Shown here piece after piece: positions 35,619-44,934 of a DNA stretch of 64,000 nucleotides. The translations under genes and the position numbers were made by a program. Source of the DNA: Nocardioides mangrovicus (GTDB taxonomy: Bacteria > Actinomycetota > Actinomycetes > Propionibacteriales > Nocardioidaceae); the NCBI RefSeq assembly GCF_003674065.1, contig NZ_RDBE01000006.1, positions 248,001-312,000 of the forward strand. The letters are read 5' to 3'. How positions within the stretch are numbered: the first letter of the stretch is position 1; the number at the start of each line of letters is the position of its first letter. The notes beneath the pieces are model-generated. The model saw only the letters and a list, made by a program, of their open reading frames with translations, had not been told where the DNA came from and ran no database searches.

Positions 35619-36800
35619 TCACCGGCGCAGCGAGAGCCACGACTCCAGGGCGCGGTGGACGTCGGGGTGGTTGAGCAGCGCGAAGTGGTCGGCCCCGGGC
35701 ACGTGGAGCACGTCGGCGCCGGGGAACATCTCGGCGCCGCGGCGGTCGCGCCCGGTGGCCGAGGGGTAGCGCACCAGCAGGTCGCCGACGACCTGCGACA
35801 CCGGGTGCCGCGGCGAGCGGGCCAGCGTTCCGGCCACCAGGTGGTACCGCGCGTGCGGCAGGTTGCGGACGTCGCGCGGCAGGCCGTCGCGCAGGTCGAG
35901 GATGCCGGCCGAGCGATGGTCCAGGAACCGCCCGAACGGCGCCGACTCCGGCAGCAGCGAGAGCCCCGCGGAGCCGGCCGTCAGCGCCCGCGCGATCGGC
36001 GCGCCGAGGTGCGGCGTGCCGAGGGTGACGACGTCGGTGACCAGGTGTTGCCAGGGGCCGGCCGAGGACGAGACGGCGCAGGCGCTGCGCACGATCAGCC
36101 CGCCCATCGAGTGCCCGACCAGCGCGAGCCGACGCACCGGCACCGGCCAGGCCGCCACCAGGTCGCCGAGCAGCGAGGCGAGGGCGACACCGTTCTCGGC
36201 CAGCGTCAGCCCCGAGTTCGCGCGCAGCTGCACCGGCGTCCAGCCCAGCCCGGCCAGCCGCTCGGGGTAGCTGGTGCCGGCCTCGCGCTCGCGCAGCCGC
36301 CAGACGTCCTCGGTCTCGCCCAGACCGTGCAGGAAGCAGACCACCTCCCCGGTGGCCCCGGGGAAGGCGGCGGCGAACCCGTCGGAGGTCGGCGCGACGT
36401 CGCGCCCCCCGCGGCGTACCGCCAGCGAGATGCTCAGCCCCGGGCTGCGCTCGTGGATACGGTCGCCGAACAGACCGTTGAGGGCCGAGAGCGCGACGCG
36501 ACCGCCGGTGGAGTCCTCCAGGGGACGACCGACCCCGGCTCGCAGCAGGCTGCGGTCGGCGGACCGGAGCGCGCTGGAGGTGGCCCGCAGGCCGTGGCCG
36601 ACACCGGCGTACACCAGACCGGCGACGCGGCCCTCGCGCCCGTGCACGCGGCGCCCGATCGCGCCGTGCACCTCACGCACGGTGCCCAGCACGGCGTCGT
36701 GGGCCAGGTCGGCGCCCAGCGCCAGCGCACCGAGCGTTCCGGCCCGGGTCGAAGCCCCGGCCGTGGCGGTGGCCGTGGTGGTGGACGGCTGTGCACTCAC
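35619..36800 (-). CDS. Alpha/beta-hydrolase esterase or lipase
   Basis: 393 aa from GTG 36800, six bases after CAGACT, a near-consensus -10 box. The nucleophile elbow is LALVGHSMGGLIVRS; the oxyanion-side His motif is VVCFLHGLGETEDVW and the catalytic His is in GADHFALLNHPDV near the C-terminus. A 100-residue Ala-rich helical N-terminus precedes the fold. No signal peptide is seen, so it is probably cytoplasmic. The substrate is unknown, probably a lipid or ester. It lies between tig and clpP1 on the same strand, separated from tig by a strong hairpin. Confidence 0.75.
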   Translation of the reverse strand: MSAQPSTTTATATAGASTRAGTLGALALGADLAHDAVLGTVREVHGAIGRRVHGREGRVAGLVYAGVGHGLRATSSALRSADRSLLRAGVGRPLEDSTGGRVALSALNGLFGDRIHERSPGLSISLAVRRGGRDVAPTSDGFAAAFPGATGEVVCFLHGLGETEDVWRLREREAGTSYPERLAGLGWTPVQLRANSGLTLAENGVALASLLGDLVAAWPVPVRRLALVGHSMGGLIVRSACAVSSSAGPWQHLVTDVVTLGTPHLGAPIARALTAGSAGLSLLPESAPFGRFLDHRSAGILDLRDGLPRDVRNLPHARYHLVAGTLARSPRHPVSQVVGDLLVRYPSATGRDRRGAEMFPGADVLHVPGADHFALLNHPDVHRALESWLSLRR

Positions 36801-36835
36801 CGCGCCAGTCTGCGGGCCCGGCCGCGGCCGGTCAA

Positions 36836-36861
36836 CGCACCCGGGCCGACGCCCGGGTGCG
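36836..36861 (-). terminator. Strong hairpin after tig
   Basis: CGCACCCGGGC and GCCCGGGTGCG form a perfect 11-bp stem with the loop CGAC, starting 7 bases beyond the tig stop codon. It has no T tract, as is usual for terminators in GC-rich actinobacteria. Confidence 0.65.
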
Positions 36862-36867
36862 GGCGGG

Positions 36868-38295
36868 TCAGTCCTTCTCGGCCTCGGCGGCGTCGTCGGC
36901 GTCGTCGGTGACCTCGTCGGTGACCTCGTCGGTGACCTCGGCGACCTCGGGCCCATCGCCCGGCTCGGCGATGCTGCCGTCGGGGTTGAGGTTCTCCAGC
37001 TCCACCGGGCGACCCGAGGCGTCGGTGACCGTGGCGGAGTTGACCACCTGGGCCAGCGCCTTGCCGCGCACGACCTCCGAGACCAGCTCGGGGATGTGGT
37101 TGTGCTCCATCATGTGCTTGACGAACTCGTTGGGGTCCTGGCCCGACTGCTGGGCGCGGGTCCACAGGTGCTCGGAGAGCTCCTCCTGCTCGACGCCGAT
37201 CTGCTCCTTCTTGGCGATCTCGTCGAGGATGAACTGCGCGGCCAGGGAGTCGCGCACGCGCTTCTCCAGGTCGGCCTCGAACTCGTCGATGGTCTGCTTC
37301 TCGTTGTCCAGGTACTGGTCCAGGGTCATGCCCGCCCAGCCCAGCTGCTGCTCCATCTCACCGCGACGGCTCTCCAGCTCGGCGCTGACGACCTTCTCCG
37401 GCAGCGGCACCTCGGTGTCCTCGATCAGCTTCTCCAGCACCGCGTCGCGGGCCGCGGCGGCCTGCTCGAGCCGCTTGCCGCGCTCGAGGCGGGTGCGGGT
37501 GTCGGCGGTGAGCTCGTCGAGGGTGTCGAACTCCGAGGCGGTCTGGGCGAAGTCGTCGTCGAGGTCCTCGAGCTCTTGTTCCTTGACCGAGGAGACGGTG
37601 ACCTCCACGTCGACGTCCTGACCGGCCAGGTCGCCACCCAGCAGCTGGGAGGTGAAGGTCTTCGTCTCACCGGCCGACATGCCCGCCAGGGCCTCGTCCG
37701 CGCCCGGCAGCAGCTCGCCCTTGCCGACCTGGTAGCTGTAGCCGGAGAGCTCGCCGCCCTCGACGGGCTCGCCGTTCTGGGTGGCCTTGACGTCGATGGT
37801 GACGAAGTCGCCATCCTGGGCCGCACGCTCGACGTCGGCCAGCGTGGCGAACCGCTCGCGCAGGCTCTGCAGCTGCTCCTCGACGTCGGCGTCGGCGACC
37901 GTGATGTCGTCGACCTCGGCGCTCAGACCCAGGTAGGTGGGCAGCGTGATGGTGGGGCGGACGTCGACCTCGGCGGTGAACTCCAGGGTCTCGTTGTCCT
38001 CGAGCTTGGTGATGTCGATGTCGGGCTGGGCCAGCGGCACCAGGTCGTTGTCCTGCATCGCCTGGGCGTAGAGCGCCGGCAGCGCGGCGTTGATCGCCTC
38101 GTCGAGCACCACGCCGCGACCGAACTGCCGGTCGATGACCGGCGGCGGCACCTTGCCCTTGCGGAAGCCCGGCACGTTCACCTGCTTGGCGATCCGCTGG
38201 TAGGCGGCGTCCAGGCTGGGCTTGAGGTCCTCGAAGGGGACCTCGACGGTCAGCTTCGCGCGGGTCGGCTCGAGGGTCTCGACGGCGCTCTTCAT
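36868..38295 (-). CDS. tig: Trigger factor, ribosome-associated chaperone
   Basis: 475 aa. The N-terminal ribosome-binding domain includes the docking loop GFRKGKVPP (about residues 43-51). The PPIase domain is residues 150-240 (DGDFVTIDVKATQNGEPVEG, GMSAGETKTF) and the C-terminal helical domain includes EIAKKEQIGVEQEELSEHLW. It binds nascent chains at the exit tunnel. The C-terminal 40 residues are very acidic, including three copies of a 12-bp unit at 36904-36939 encoding EVTD repeats. AGGAG lies 9 bases before the ATG. Confidence 0.96.
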   Translation of the reverse strand: MKSAVETLEPTRAKLTVEVPFEDLKPSLDAAYQRIAKQVNVPGFRKGKVPPPVIDRQFGRGVVLDEAINAALPALYAQAMQDNDLVPLAQPDIDITKLEDNETLEFTAEVDVRPTITLPTYLGLSAEVDDITVADADVEEQLQSLRERFATLADVERAAQDGDFVTIDVKATQNGEPVEGGELSGYSYQVGKGELLPGADEALAGMSAGETKTFTSQLLGGDLAGQDVDVEVTVSSVKEQELEDLDDDFAQTASEFDTLDELTADTRTRLERGKRLEQAAAARDAVLEKLIEDTEVPLPEKVVSAELESRRGEMEQQLGWAGMTLDQYLDNEKQTIDEFEADLEKRVRDSLAAQFILDEIAKKEQIGVEQEELSEHLWTRAQQSGQDPNEFVKHMMEHNHIPELVSEVVRGKALAQVVNSATVTDASGRPVELENLNPDGSIAEPGDGPEVAEVTDEVTDEVTDDADDAAEAEKD

Positions 38296-38434
38296 TCCGG
38301 CTTGCTCCTGACTACAGGCAGCGACAGCGCTGCCGAGGGTGACGACACGACGAAAACGGCGCGCGCCAGAGCGCGTCAGCCGCGTCCGGTCAGCCTACGG
38401 CACCGCGCCAGATCGGCGAAAAGCCGGGACCTGC
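38296..38434. other. Leader region upstream of tig, nothing clear
   Basis: The only notable element is the tig ribosome-binding site. No confident -10 box, RNA element or small gene is seen in this 139-bp part of the 377-bp tig / tRNA-Pro gap. Confidence 0.5.
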
Positions 38435-38530
38435 GCCGAGGCGTCGCGTTGTCGCGCGTCAGGAGAGCCGAGGCGTCGCGTTGTCGCATGTCAGCGGCGC
38501 CGAGGCGTCGGGTTGCCGTATGTCGGCGTT
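38435..38530. repeat. 32-bp direct tandem repeat, three copies
   Basis: Copies at 38435-38466, 38467-38498 and 38499-38530, each starting GCCGAGGCGTCG and containing GTTG(T/C)CG. There are no spacers between copies, so it is not CRISPR. The unit resembles one arm of the inverted repeat that follows at 38543. Confidence 0.85.
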
Positions 38531-38542
38531 GCCGGTGGTCCC

Positions 38543-38622
38543 GCCGAGACGTCGCAAGCCTCCTGGCCGGGGCGTGCGCGCTTCGCGCGGGCGGCCCGAC
38601 CGAGAGTTTGCGACGTCTCGGC
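38543..38622. repeat. Inverted repeat with 15-bp perfect arms
   Basis: GCCGAGACGTCGCAA at 38543-38557 and its exact reverse complement at 38608-38622 enclose a 50-nt GC-rich loop, which contains a smaller GCGCG/CGCGC hairpin. A second palindromic run, GGCCTCGCTCGC...GCTCGCTCGGCC, follows near 38640-38668. It lies just downstream of tRNA-Pro on the minus strand. Confidence 0.8.
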
Positions 38623-38672
38623 TGGCTTGCCTCCCTCCCGGCCTCGCTCGCTTCGCTCGCTCGGCCGGTCGG

Positions 38673-38746
38673 TCGGGGCGACAGGACTCGAACCTGCGGT
38701 CTCCTGCTCCCAAAGCAGGCGCGCTAGCCACTACGCTACGCCCCGG
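38673..38746 (-). tRNA. tRNA-Pro (anticodon UGG)
   Basis: 74 nt without CCA. The acceptor arms CGGGGCG / CGCCCCG pair fully, the discriminator is A, the anticodon stem is CCTGC / GCAGG with loop TTTGGGA, and the T arm is GCAGGTTCGAGTCCTG-like. The first base C paired to G is typical of tRNA-Pro. CCA is not encoded. Confidence 0.95.
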
Positions 38747-38783
38747 TCAGGGCGCCTCCGAGAGCCTCGGCGACGACCCCTCG

Positions 38784-38854
38784 AGCGGATGACGGGAATC
38801 GAACCCGCGTAGCCAGTTTGGAAGACTGGGGCTCTACCATTGAGCTACATCCGC
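38784..38854 (-). tRNA. tRNA-Gly (anticodon UCC)
   Basis: 71 nt without CCA. Acceptor arms GCGGATG / CATCCGC, discriminator T, anticodon stem CCAGT / ACTGG with loop CTTCCAA, T loop GGTTCGATTCC. It is 37 bp upstream of tRNA-Pro on the same strand, so the two are probably cotranscribed. Confidence 0.95.
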
Positions 38855-38907
38855 GCGGCCGGTTGATCGGCCTCGGACATCTTTCCACACCGCAGCTCAC
38901 TGGCCGG

Positions 38908-40050
38908 TCACAGCGGCCGGACGGTCCGTCGTTCGCGTCGGTGGACCAGCAGCAGGGCCCGGTCGTCGTCGGTGCGCTCGAGCTCGTCGATCAGCGTCCG
39001 CTCACCGCCGTCGAAGCCGGTCTGGAAGAGCCGCTGGCCGCGGCCGGCGAGCTTGTCGATGCCGCTGCCGATGTCGCGGCGCGGGTCCTCGACGAGCCCG
39101 TCGGTGTAGAGCATGAGCCCGTCGCCGTGCCGCAGCTGTCCGCGGACCAGGGCGAACTCGACCTCGGGCGTCAGGCCCAGCGCCGGGCCGTCCGACTCCA
39201 GCACCGACCAGCGCCCCGAGCCCGCGTGGAGCCACACCGCAGGCGGGTGGCCGGCCTTGCGCAGCTCGAAGTCCCCGGTGCGCAGGTCCAGGCACAGGTG
39301 GATCGCGGTCGCGAACCCCTCGTCCCAGTCCTGGTTGACCAGGAACCGGTTGGCGGCGGGCAGGAAGTCGGGCGGTGCGAGCGAGGTGAGCAGGCCACCG
39401 AAGGCACCGGAGAGCTGCAGCGACCGGGTGCCGGCCTCCACGCCCTTGCCCGAGACGTCGACCAGCACCACCTGCAGACGCTCGGCGTCACGGGAGCTGG
39501 TGGCCACGATGAAGTCGCCCGCGAACGCCGTGCCCCCGGCCGAGCGCAGCACCGAGCGGGCGTACCACTCCTCCGGCAGCGGCGGGATCTCCCCCTGGCT
39601 GATGATGCGGTCGCGCAGGTCGACCAGCATGGCCTCGCCCTTGGGTCCCGCGATGCCCAGCCGGCTGCGGCGGAAGGAGGCGATGAGGATCAAGAACGCG
39701 ACGAAGACGGTGACGAAGACGCGCGCGATGCCGCGTACGTCGTGGGGCGGCTGCACGACCACCATCACCGTCACGCCGAGCATCGTGATGACGATGAACC
39801 ACGGCAGGCTGCGCGGCCCCAGCATCACGCTGCCGAGGAACATCGGGATCAGCAGCGCGCTCAGCGGGGTGAGCAGCGGCCAGGCGACCCCCGCCGCCGT
39901 CAGCGCGGCGGTGAGCAGCACCAGCGCGAGCATCGGCAGCGTCTCGCTGTAGGCGGCGCGGTAGCGGAACTCGTCGAACGGGCTCGCGACGGCACGACCC
40001 AGCCGCCGGACGGGCCGGCGTAGGGAACGGCTCGCGAGAGGCGAGGACAT
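38908..40050 (-). CDS. Membrane PP2C-type (SpoIIE/RsbU) serine phosphatase
   Basis: 380 aa. Four hydrophobic segments fill residues 38-126 (PMLALVLLTAALTAAGVAW, FVTVFVAFLILIASF). The phosphatase domain starts near residue 160 (RSVLRSAGGTAFAGDFIVAT), with metal-binding motifs VVLVDVSGKG and MLYTDGLVEDPR and the intermediate block ATAIHLCLDLRTGDFELRKA. In the first block DVSGKG is the typical RsbU-type motif. Such enzymes dephosphorylate anti-anti-sigma factors to control sigma activity; no anti-sigma or antagonist gene is adjacent, so its target is unknown. Confidence 0.85.
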   Translation of the reverse strand: MSSPLASRSLRRPVRRLGRAVASPFDEFRYRAAYSETLPMLALVLLTAALTAAGVAWPLLTPLSALLIPMFLGSVMLGPRSLPWFIVITMLGVTVMVVVQPPHDVRGIARVFVTVFVAFLILIASFRRSRLGIAGPKGEAMLVDLRDRIISQGEIPPLPEEWYARSVLRSAGGTAFAGDFIVATSSRDAERLQVVLVDVSGKGVEAGTRSLQLSGAFGGLLTSLAPPDFLPAANRFLVNQDWDEGFATAIHLCLDLRTGDFELRKAGHPPAVWLHAGSGRWSVLESDGPALGLTPEVEFALVRGQLRHGDGLMLYTDGLVEDPRRDIGSGIDKLAGRGQRLFQTGFDGGERTLIDELERTDDDRALLLVHRRERRTVRPL

Positions 40051-40107
40051 CGGTGTCCTGAAGGCTGGGACCCGGCGGGGGGTCAGGGGTGGGCAATTAC
40101 CCCCAGG

Positions 40108-40944
40108 CTAGGGCTTTCTACCCGCCCGCGAGCGGAAACGCGGCTGACAGCGCGGGCACCAGAACAGGTTGCGGCCCTTGAGCTCGGTGGTCCGCACGAC
40201 CGAGCCGCACACCAGGCAGGGCTGGCCGGTGCGGCGGTAGACGTACACCTCGCCGCCGTGGTCGTCGCGACGTGGTGCACGGCCCATCGCCTCAGGCGTG
40301 TGCTCGGGGCGGACGGTGTCGATGCGGCCGCTGCGCACGCCCTCGGCCAGCAGGACGACGAGGTCGTCCCACATCGCCTGCCACTGGCCGTGCCGCAGGG
40401 TGCGGCCCGGGCGCAGCGGGTCGAGCCGGTGCCGGAACAGCACCTCGGCGCGGTACACGTTGCCCACCCCGGCCAGCACGTCCTGGTCCATCAGCAGGTC
40501 GCCCAGCGCTCGGTCGCTGCGGTGGATGCGGGCCCACGCCCGCTCGGGGTCGGCGTCGGCGCGCAGCGGGTCGGGCCCGAGCTTGCCGATGACGGAGTCG
40601 CGCCGCGCCCGGGTCACCAGGTCGCAGACGATGGCGCCGCGCAGGTCGGCGTGCGCGCGGTCGTTCTCCAGGCGCAGCCGCACGGCCCCGACCGCGGCGC
40701 CCGCCGGTCCGGCGACGACGTCGAACGTGCCGATCAGCCCCAGGTGCACGTGTACGAACCGGTCGCCCTCGAACTCGACGAAGACGTGCTTGCCCGCGGA
40801 CTCGGCTCCCACCAGCAGTGCGCCGTCGAGGGTGGCGGCGTCGGCGGCGAACCGCCCCTGCGGGCTGCTGACCCGGACGCGGGTGCCGGCGAAGGCGGCG
40901 TCGAGATCGCGGGCGAGCCGGTAAAGGGTGTGTCCCTCAGGCAT
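40108..40944 (-). CDS. nei1: Endonuclease VIII-type DNA glycosylase (Nei1)
   Basis: 278 aa. The N-terminus MPEGHTLYRLA gives the catalytic Pro2 and Glu3 after Met removal. VSSPQGRFA, HVHLGLIGTF, LLMDQDVLAGVGNVYRAE (the helix-two-turn-helix) and the C-terminal zinc finger CLVCGS...FWCPRCQ follow. This series matches Nei1 (Rv2464c) of M. tuberculosis, which excises oxidised pyrimidines and cuts the strand by beta,delta-elimination. It overlaps rpiB by 8 bp; the nei1-rpiB pair is conserved. Confidence 0.92.
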   Translation of the reverse strand: MPEGHTLYRLARDLDAAFAGTRVRVSSPQGRFAADAATLDGALLVGAESAGKHVFVEFEGDRFVHVHLGLIGTFDVVAGPAGAAVGAVRLRLENDRAHADLRGAIVCDLVTRARRDSVIGKLGPDPLRADADPERAWARIHRSDRALGDLLMDQDVLAGVGNVYRAEVLFRHRLDPLRPGRTLRHGQWQAMWDDLVVLLAEGVRSGRIDTVRPEHTPEAMGRAPRRDDHGGEVYVYRRTGQPCLVCGSVVRTTELKGRNLFWCPRCQPRFRSRAGRKP

Positions 40945-41422
40945 CGGACGCCGAGGCGGGCAGCGGCGGCAGCGTGCCGTCGACCTCGTACGCGCTGAGC
41001 ATCGCGATGCGGCGCACGTGCCGCTCCTCGCCGGTGAAGTCGGTCGACAAGAAGATCTCGACGAACCGCATCATGTCCTCCAGCGGGTGCATGCGCCCGC
41101 CCACCGAGAGCACGTTCGCGTCGTTGTGCTCGCGGGCCAGCCGGGCGGTCTCGTCGCTCCACGCCAGGGCGGCGCGCACGCCCTTCACCTTGTTGGCGGC
41201 GATCTGCTCACCGTTGCCCGAGCCGCCGATGACGACGCCCAGGCTGCCGGGGTCCTCGACGACGCCGAGCGCCGCGCGCAGGCAGAAGACCGGGTAGTCG
41301 TCCTGGGGGTCGAAGCTGTGCGGCCCGTGGTCGACGGGCTCATGGCCGTGCTCGCGCAGCCAGTCGGCCAGGCTCGCCTTCAGCTCCAGTCCGGCGTGGT
41401 CGGACCCCAGGTGCACGCGCAT
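40937..41422 (-). CDS. rpiB: Ribose-5-phosphate isomerase B
   Basis: 161 aa. It interconverts ribose 5-phosphate and ribulose 5-phosphate in the pentose phosphate pathway. MRVHLGSDHAGLELK starts the fold; VVIGGSGNGEQIAANKV has the Glu of the mycobacterial-type enzyme in place of the E. coli-type Cys motif; LAREHNDANVLSVGGRM follows. TAGTCT lies 6 bases before the ATG. It is followed with an 8-bp overlap by nei1. Confidence 0.95.
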   Translation of the reverse strand: MRVHLGSDHAGLELKASLADWLREHGHEPVDHGPHSFDPQDDYPVFCLRAALGVVEDPGSLGVVIGGSGNGEQIAANKVKGVRAALAWSDETARLAREHNDANVLSVGGRMHPLEDMMRFVEIFLSTDFTGEERHVRRIAMLSAYEVDGTLPPLPASASDA

Positions 41423-41428
41423 GCCCCG

Positions 41429-41434
41429 AGACTA
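41429..41434 (-). promoter_or_regulatory. -10 box TAGTCT, leaderless promoter of rpiB-nei1
   Basis: TAGTCT on the minus strand, six bases before ATG 41422, in the 9-bp gap after the preceding methyltransferase. Confidence 0.5.
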
Positions 41435-42250
41435 TCGGCGGGCACGGACCAGCCGGCCGCCGCCGCGGGACCCGCCCCGCGAGGCGACGCCGAGGTAGCG
41501 CGGCACGAGGTCGGGAGCGCCGACGTCCTCGACGTCGGTGAACCCCAGGTCGGTCAGCATCCGGGGCACCTCGCCCTCGGCGAAGGAGGAGAGCAGCGGC
41601 TCGCCGACCGCCTCGGTACGACGCCGCAGATCCGCGCGCAGCGCCTCGGCGCGAGCGTCACCGGCCGCGTTCAGGGGATAGTCCAGCACCACCTCGCCGT
41701 CCAGGTCCGCGACCGTGCGCAGCGTGGTGGTGATCGCCTCGCGGGTCAGGTACGGCACCACGCCGAGCCACGCGAAGAACGCGGGCGCGTCAGGGTCCAG
41801 CCCGCCCTCGACCAGCCGGGTGCGCAGGTCGTCGCGCTCGAAGTCGACCCCGACGTAGCGCGCCGTGGCCGGCACCGCGATCCCGGCCTCGCGCAGCCGC
41901 TCGCGCTTCCACTCGCCGGTGGCGAGATGGTCGACCTCGAGGACCCTCAGGTCCTCGTGCGGGTTGCGGTAGGCGATCGTGTCGAGCCCGGCACCCAGCA
42001 CCACGGCCTGCCGCACGCCACGCTCGTAGGCCGCCGCGAGCGCGTCCTCGGCGAACCGGTGCCGCATGGCGATGAAGATCCGCAGCGGACGTCGCGGGTC
42101 GCCCGGCTCGACGCCGAGGTCACCATCGCCGGCACCGAGGATCGGCACCGCCAGCGGGTCGCGGAAGACCGAGCCACCCTCGATCACCTGGTGCTGGGCG
42201 CGGTGCCGCGCGGCCCCGAACGCCGTGCGGCTGGGCGCGCCCTCGATCAC
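41432..42250 (-). CDS. Leucine carboxymethyltransferase-like SAM methyltransferase
   Basis: 272 aa, GTG start. RTAFGAARHRAQHQ, then FIAMRHRFAEDALAAAYERG, then AVVLGAGLDTIAYR (SAM-binding loop) and LRVLEVDHLATGEWKRER place it in the LCM / TIGR00027 family common in actinobacteria. The small-molecule substrate is unknown. Its start overlaps the stop of the hydrolase by 4 bp (GTGA), so it is coupled to metG and the hydrolase. Confidence 0.8.
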   Translation of the reverse strand: MIEGAPSRTAFGAARHRAQHQVIEGGSVFRDPLAVPILGAGDGDLGVEPGDPRRPLRIFIAMRHRFAEDALAAAYERGVRQAVVLGAGLDTIAYRNPHEDLRVLEVDHLATGEWKRERLREAGIAVPATARYVGVDFERDDLRTRLVEGGLDPDAPAFFAWLGVVPYLTREAITTTLRTVADLDGEVVLDYPLNAAGDARAEALRADLRRRTEAVGEPLLSSFAEGEVPRMLTDLGFTDVEDVGAPDLVPRYLGVASRGGSRGGGRLVRARR

Positions 42251-43107
42251 GCGGGGCCGACCGCCTCGAGGAAGGTGCGGATCTCGGCCAGCGAGCGCTC
42301 GGCGTCGTCGAAGAGCTGCGGCTGACGCCAGAAGCCGTGCACCAGCCCGGGGAACACCCGCAGCGTGACGTCGCCGCCGGCGCGGGCGATCCGCTCGGCC
42401 AGCAGCACGTCCTCGGCGAGCAGCACGTCCTCCCCCGCGGCCTGCACCAGGGTCGGCGGCAGGGTGCCAAGGCGGTCGCTGCGCAGCGGGGCGAGATCGG
42501 GATCGGCCGGGTCGCCCGCGTACTGCTCCCAGAACGCAGCGGCGTCGGCGCGGGACATGCCGCCGTGGGGCCGGTCGTAGGTGTCGCCCGAGGTCGTCGG
42601 GTCGAGGAAGGGGTAGATCGCCACGAGCGCGGCGTACCGGCCCGGGTCGCGCAGCGCCGCCACCAGCGCCAGGTTGCCGCCGGCGCTGTCGCCCATGGCC
42701 ACCACCGGGCCGTCCCAGGTCGAGACCAGCCAGCCGCCGGCCCGCTGCACGTCGTCGGCGGCCGCGGGGAACGGGTGCTCGGGCGGACGCCGGTAGTCCA
42801 CCGCCAGCACGGCCGAGCCGGTGCGCAGCGCGATCCGGCGCGCCTGTGCGTCGTGGGTCTCGAGGTCACCGAACACGAACCCGCCGCCGTGGGCGAAGAC
42901 GATCGCGCGCCGGGCGCCGCTGGGCACGTAGAGCCGGCAGCCCACGCCGTCGGCGTCGACGTCCTCGACGCGATCGACCGGCTCGCCGGCCTCGCGCGAG
43001 GCGACCTCCCGCTCCGCGCGCCGTCGTGCCTCGACGTCACCGCGGTCCGGCAGGCCCGCGGCCGCCCACACCTGCAGCGCGGCGCGCGCTTGCGGGTGCA
43101 GCGTCAC
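42247..43107 (-). CDS. Alpha/beta hydrolase of the hormone-sensitive lipase type
   Basis: 286 aa, GTG 43107 chosen because it overlaps the metG stop (GTGA); the frame remains open upstream without coding character. The oxyanion motif [10 protein letters not shown] and the nucleophile motif [14 protein letters not shown] identify the HSL branch; [12 protein letters not shown] carries the catalytic His. A carboxylesterase acting on unknown esters. It lies between metG and the LCM-type methyltransferase in a tight operon. Confidence 0.85.
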   Translation of the reverse strand: MTLHPQARAALQVWAAAGLPDRGDVEARRRAEREVASREAGEPVDRVEDVDADGVGCRLYVPSGARRAIVFAHGGGFVFGDLETHDAQARRIALRTGSAVLAVDYRRPPEHPFPAAADDVQRAGGWLVSTWDGPVVAMGDSAGGNLALVAALRDPGRYAALVAIYPFLDPTTSGDTYDRPHGGMSRADAAAFWEQYAGDPADPDLAPLRSDRLGTLPPTLVQAAGEDVLLAEDVLLAERIARAGGDVTLRVFPGLVHGFWRQPQLFDDAERSLAEIRTFLEAVGPA

Positions 43108-44903
43108 TGATCCAACCGGGCCAGCTCGTCGTCGACCACCGTGACGTCGAGCTTGGTGAAGACCGGCGTCGGCTTGGCGATGGGTGTGCCGACCACCAGC
43201 GGCGTGCGGCCCCAGCCCGGCGCGGAGCGGTAGTCGCCGGTGATGACCGGGTAGGACGGGCCGCCGTCGAGGTCCTCGACCTCCTCGACCACCGGCATCG
43301 GCGCGACCTCCGGGCCGCCGAGGACGGCGGAGACGCGGTTGGCGCTGTGCGGCAGGAAGGGGCTGAGCATGAGGTTGCAGTCCACGACGCACTGGGCGGT
43401 CACGTGCAGCACGGTGGCCAGCCGCTCGCGCTCGTCGTCGGCCTTGAGCTTCCACGGCTCCTGCTCGGAGACGTAGCGGTTCACCTCGCCCACCACGTGC
43501 ATGATCTCCGCGATCGCGGCCTTCTGCCGGTGCCGGCCGATGAGGTCGCCGACGGTGCCGAACGCCTGCTCCACGGTCGCCAGCAGGGCGAGATCGGTCT
43601 CGGTCGGCACGCCGGCCTGCGGGATCTCACCGAACCGCGCGGCGATCATGCTGGCGGTGCGGTTGACCAGGTTGCCCCAGCCGGCGACGAGCTCGTCGTT
43701 GGTGCGCCGGACGAACTCCGACCAGGTGAAGTCGCTGTCCTGGTTCTCCGGACCGGCGGCGCAGATGAAGTAGCGCAGCGCGTCGGCCTGGTAGCGCTCG
43801 AGCACGTCGCGTACGTAGATGACCACGCGCTTGGAGGAGGAGAACTTCTTGCCCTCCATGGTCAAGAACTCGCTCGAGACCACCTCGGTGGGCAGGTTGA
43901 GCGACCCGTACTCCCCCGGCTCACCGCCCTTGTCGCCGCGGCCGTCGTAGGCCAGCAGCTCGGCGGGCCAGATCTGGGAGTGGAAGGTGATGTTGTCCTT
44001 GCCCATGAAGTAGTAGGAGAGCGCCTCGCCCTCCCCCGACGCCGCCGGGTTCCACCACTGCCGCCAGGCCTCGGGGTCCTCGGTCCGGCGGGCCCACTCG
44101 ATCGAGGCCGAGAGGTAGCCGATGACGGCGTCGAACCACACGTAGAGCCGCTTGGTCGGCTGGTCCTCCCAGCCGGGCACCGGGATGCCCCAGTCCAGGT
44201 CGCGGGTCATCGCCCGCGGCCGCACCTCGGCGAGGATGTTCTGGCTGAACCGGATGACGTTGGGCCGCCAGGTGCCGCTGGCCTCGCGCTCGTCGAGCCA
44301 CTGCTTGAGAGCGTCGGCCAGCGCCGGCAGGTCCAGGAAGTAGTGCTGGGTCTCCACGAACTCCGGCGTCTCGCCGTTGATGCGCGACCGCGGCTCGATC
44401 AGGTCGGTCGGGTCGAGCTGGTTGCCGCAGTTGTCGCACTGGTCGCCGCGCGCGCCGTCGTAACCGCAGATGGGGCAGGTGCCCTCGATGTAGCGGTCGG
44501 GCAGGGTGCGACCGGTCGACGGCGAGATGGCGCCCCGAGTGGTCTCCTCGACCATGTAGCCGTTGCGCAGGCAGCCGCGGAACAGCTCCTGGGCCACCGC
44601 GGCGTGGTTGCGCGTGGTGGTGCGCGTGAAGAGGTCGTAGGAGAGCCCGAGCGCCACCAGGTCCTCGACGATGAGCCGGTTGTTGCGGTCGGCCAGCTCG
44701 CGCGGGGAGACGCCCTCCTCGTCGGCGGCCACGAGGATCGGCGTGCCGTGCTCGTCCGTGCCCGAGACCATGAGCACGTCGTGGCCGGTCATCCGCATGT
44801 AGCGGCTGAACACGTCGGAGGGCACGCCGAAACCGGCCACGTGGCCGATGTGGCGCGGCCCGTTGGCGTAGGGCCAGGCGACCGCCGAGAGGATCTTGCT
44901 CAC
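43104..44903 (-). CDS. metG: Methionyl-tRNA synthetase
   Basis: 599 aa, GTG start, class I. HIGH motif in [18 protein letters not shown], the zinc-binding insert [20 protein letters not shown] (two CxxC), and the KMSKS counterpart KFSSSK near residue 355. The anticodon-binding domain is at the C-terminus. There is no C-terminal tRNA-binding extension. The gene is the first of a metG-hydrolase-methyltransferase series joined by 4-bp overlaps and has its own leaderless-type promoter. Confidence 0.96.
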   Translation of the reverse strand: MSKILSAVAWPYANGPRHIGHVAGFGVPSDVFSRYMRMTGHDVLMVSGTDEHGTPILVAADEEGVSPRELADRNNRLIVEDLVALGLSYDLFTRTTTRNHAAVAQELFRGCLRNGYMVEETTRGAISPSTGRTLPDRYIEGTCPICGYDGARGDQCDNCGNQLDPTDLIEPRSRINGETPEFVETQHYFLDLPALADALKQWLDEREASGTWRPNVIRFSQNILAEVRPRAMTRDLDWGIPVPGWEDQPTKRLYVWFDAVIGYLSASIEWARRTEDPEAWRQWWNPAASGEGEALSYYFMGKDNITFHSQIWPAELLAYDGRGDKGGEPGEYGSLNLPTEVVSSEFLTMEGKKFSSSKRVVIYVRDVLERYQADALRYFICAAGPENQDSDFTWSEFVRRTNDELVAGWGNLVNRTASMIAARFGEIPQAGVPTETDLALLATVEQAFGTVGDLIGRHRQKAAIAEIMHVVGEVNRYVSEQEPWKLKADDERERLATVLHVTAQCVVDCNLMLSPFLPHSANRVSAVLGGPEVAPMPVVEEVEDLDGGPSYPVITGDYRSAPGWGRTPLVVGTPIAKPTPVFTKLDVTVVDDELARLDQ

Positions 44904-44909
44904 GCCGCA

Positions 44910-44915
44910 AGGCTA
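44910..44915 (-). promoter_or_regulatory. -10 box TAGCCT, leaderless promoter of metG
   Basis: TAGCCT on the minus strand, six bases before GTG 44903. Confidence 0.5.
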
Positions 44916-44934
44916 GTGAGGTGCCGCCAGCGGG

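Noticed and set aside
38435-38530. Regular 32-bp repeats considered as a CRISPR array
   Set aside because: The copies abut with no spacers, there are only three, and no cas genes are nearby.
38673-38854. tRNA-Pro and tRNA-Gly as attachment sites for a mobile element
   Set aside because: No integrase or duplicated tRNA 3' end is nearby; the flanking genes are housekeeping and syntenic.
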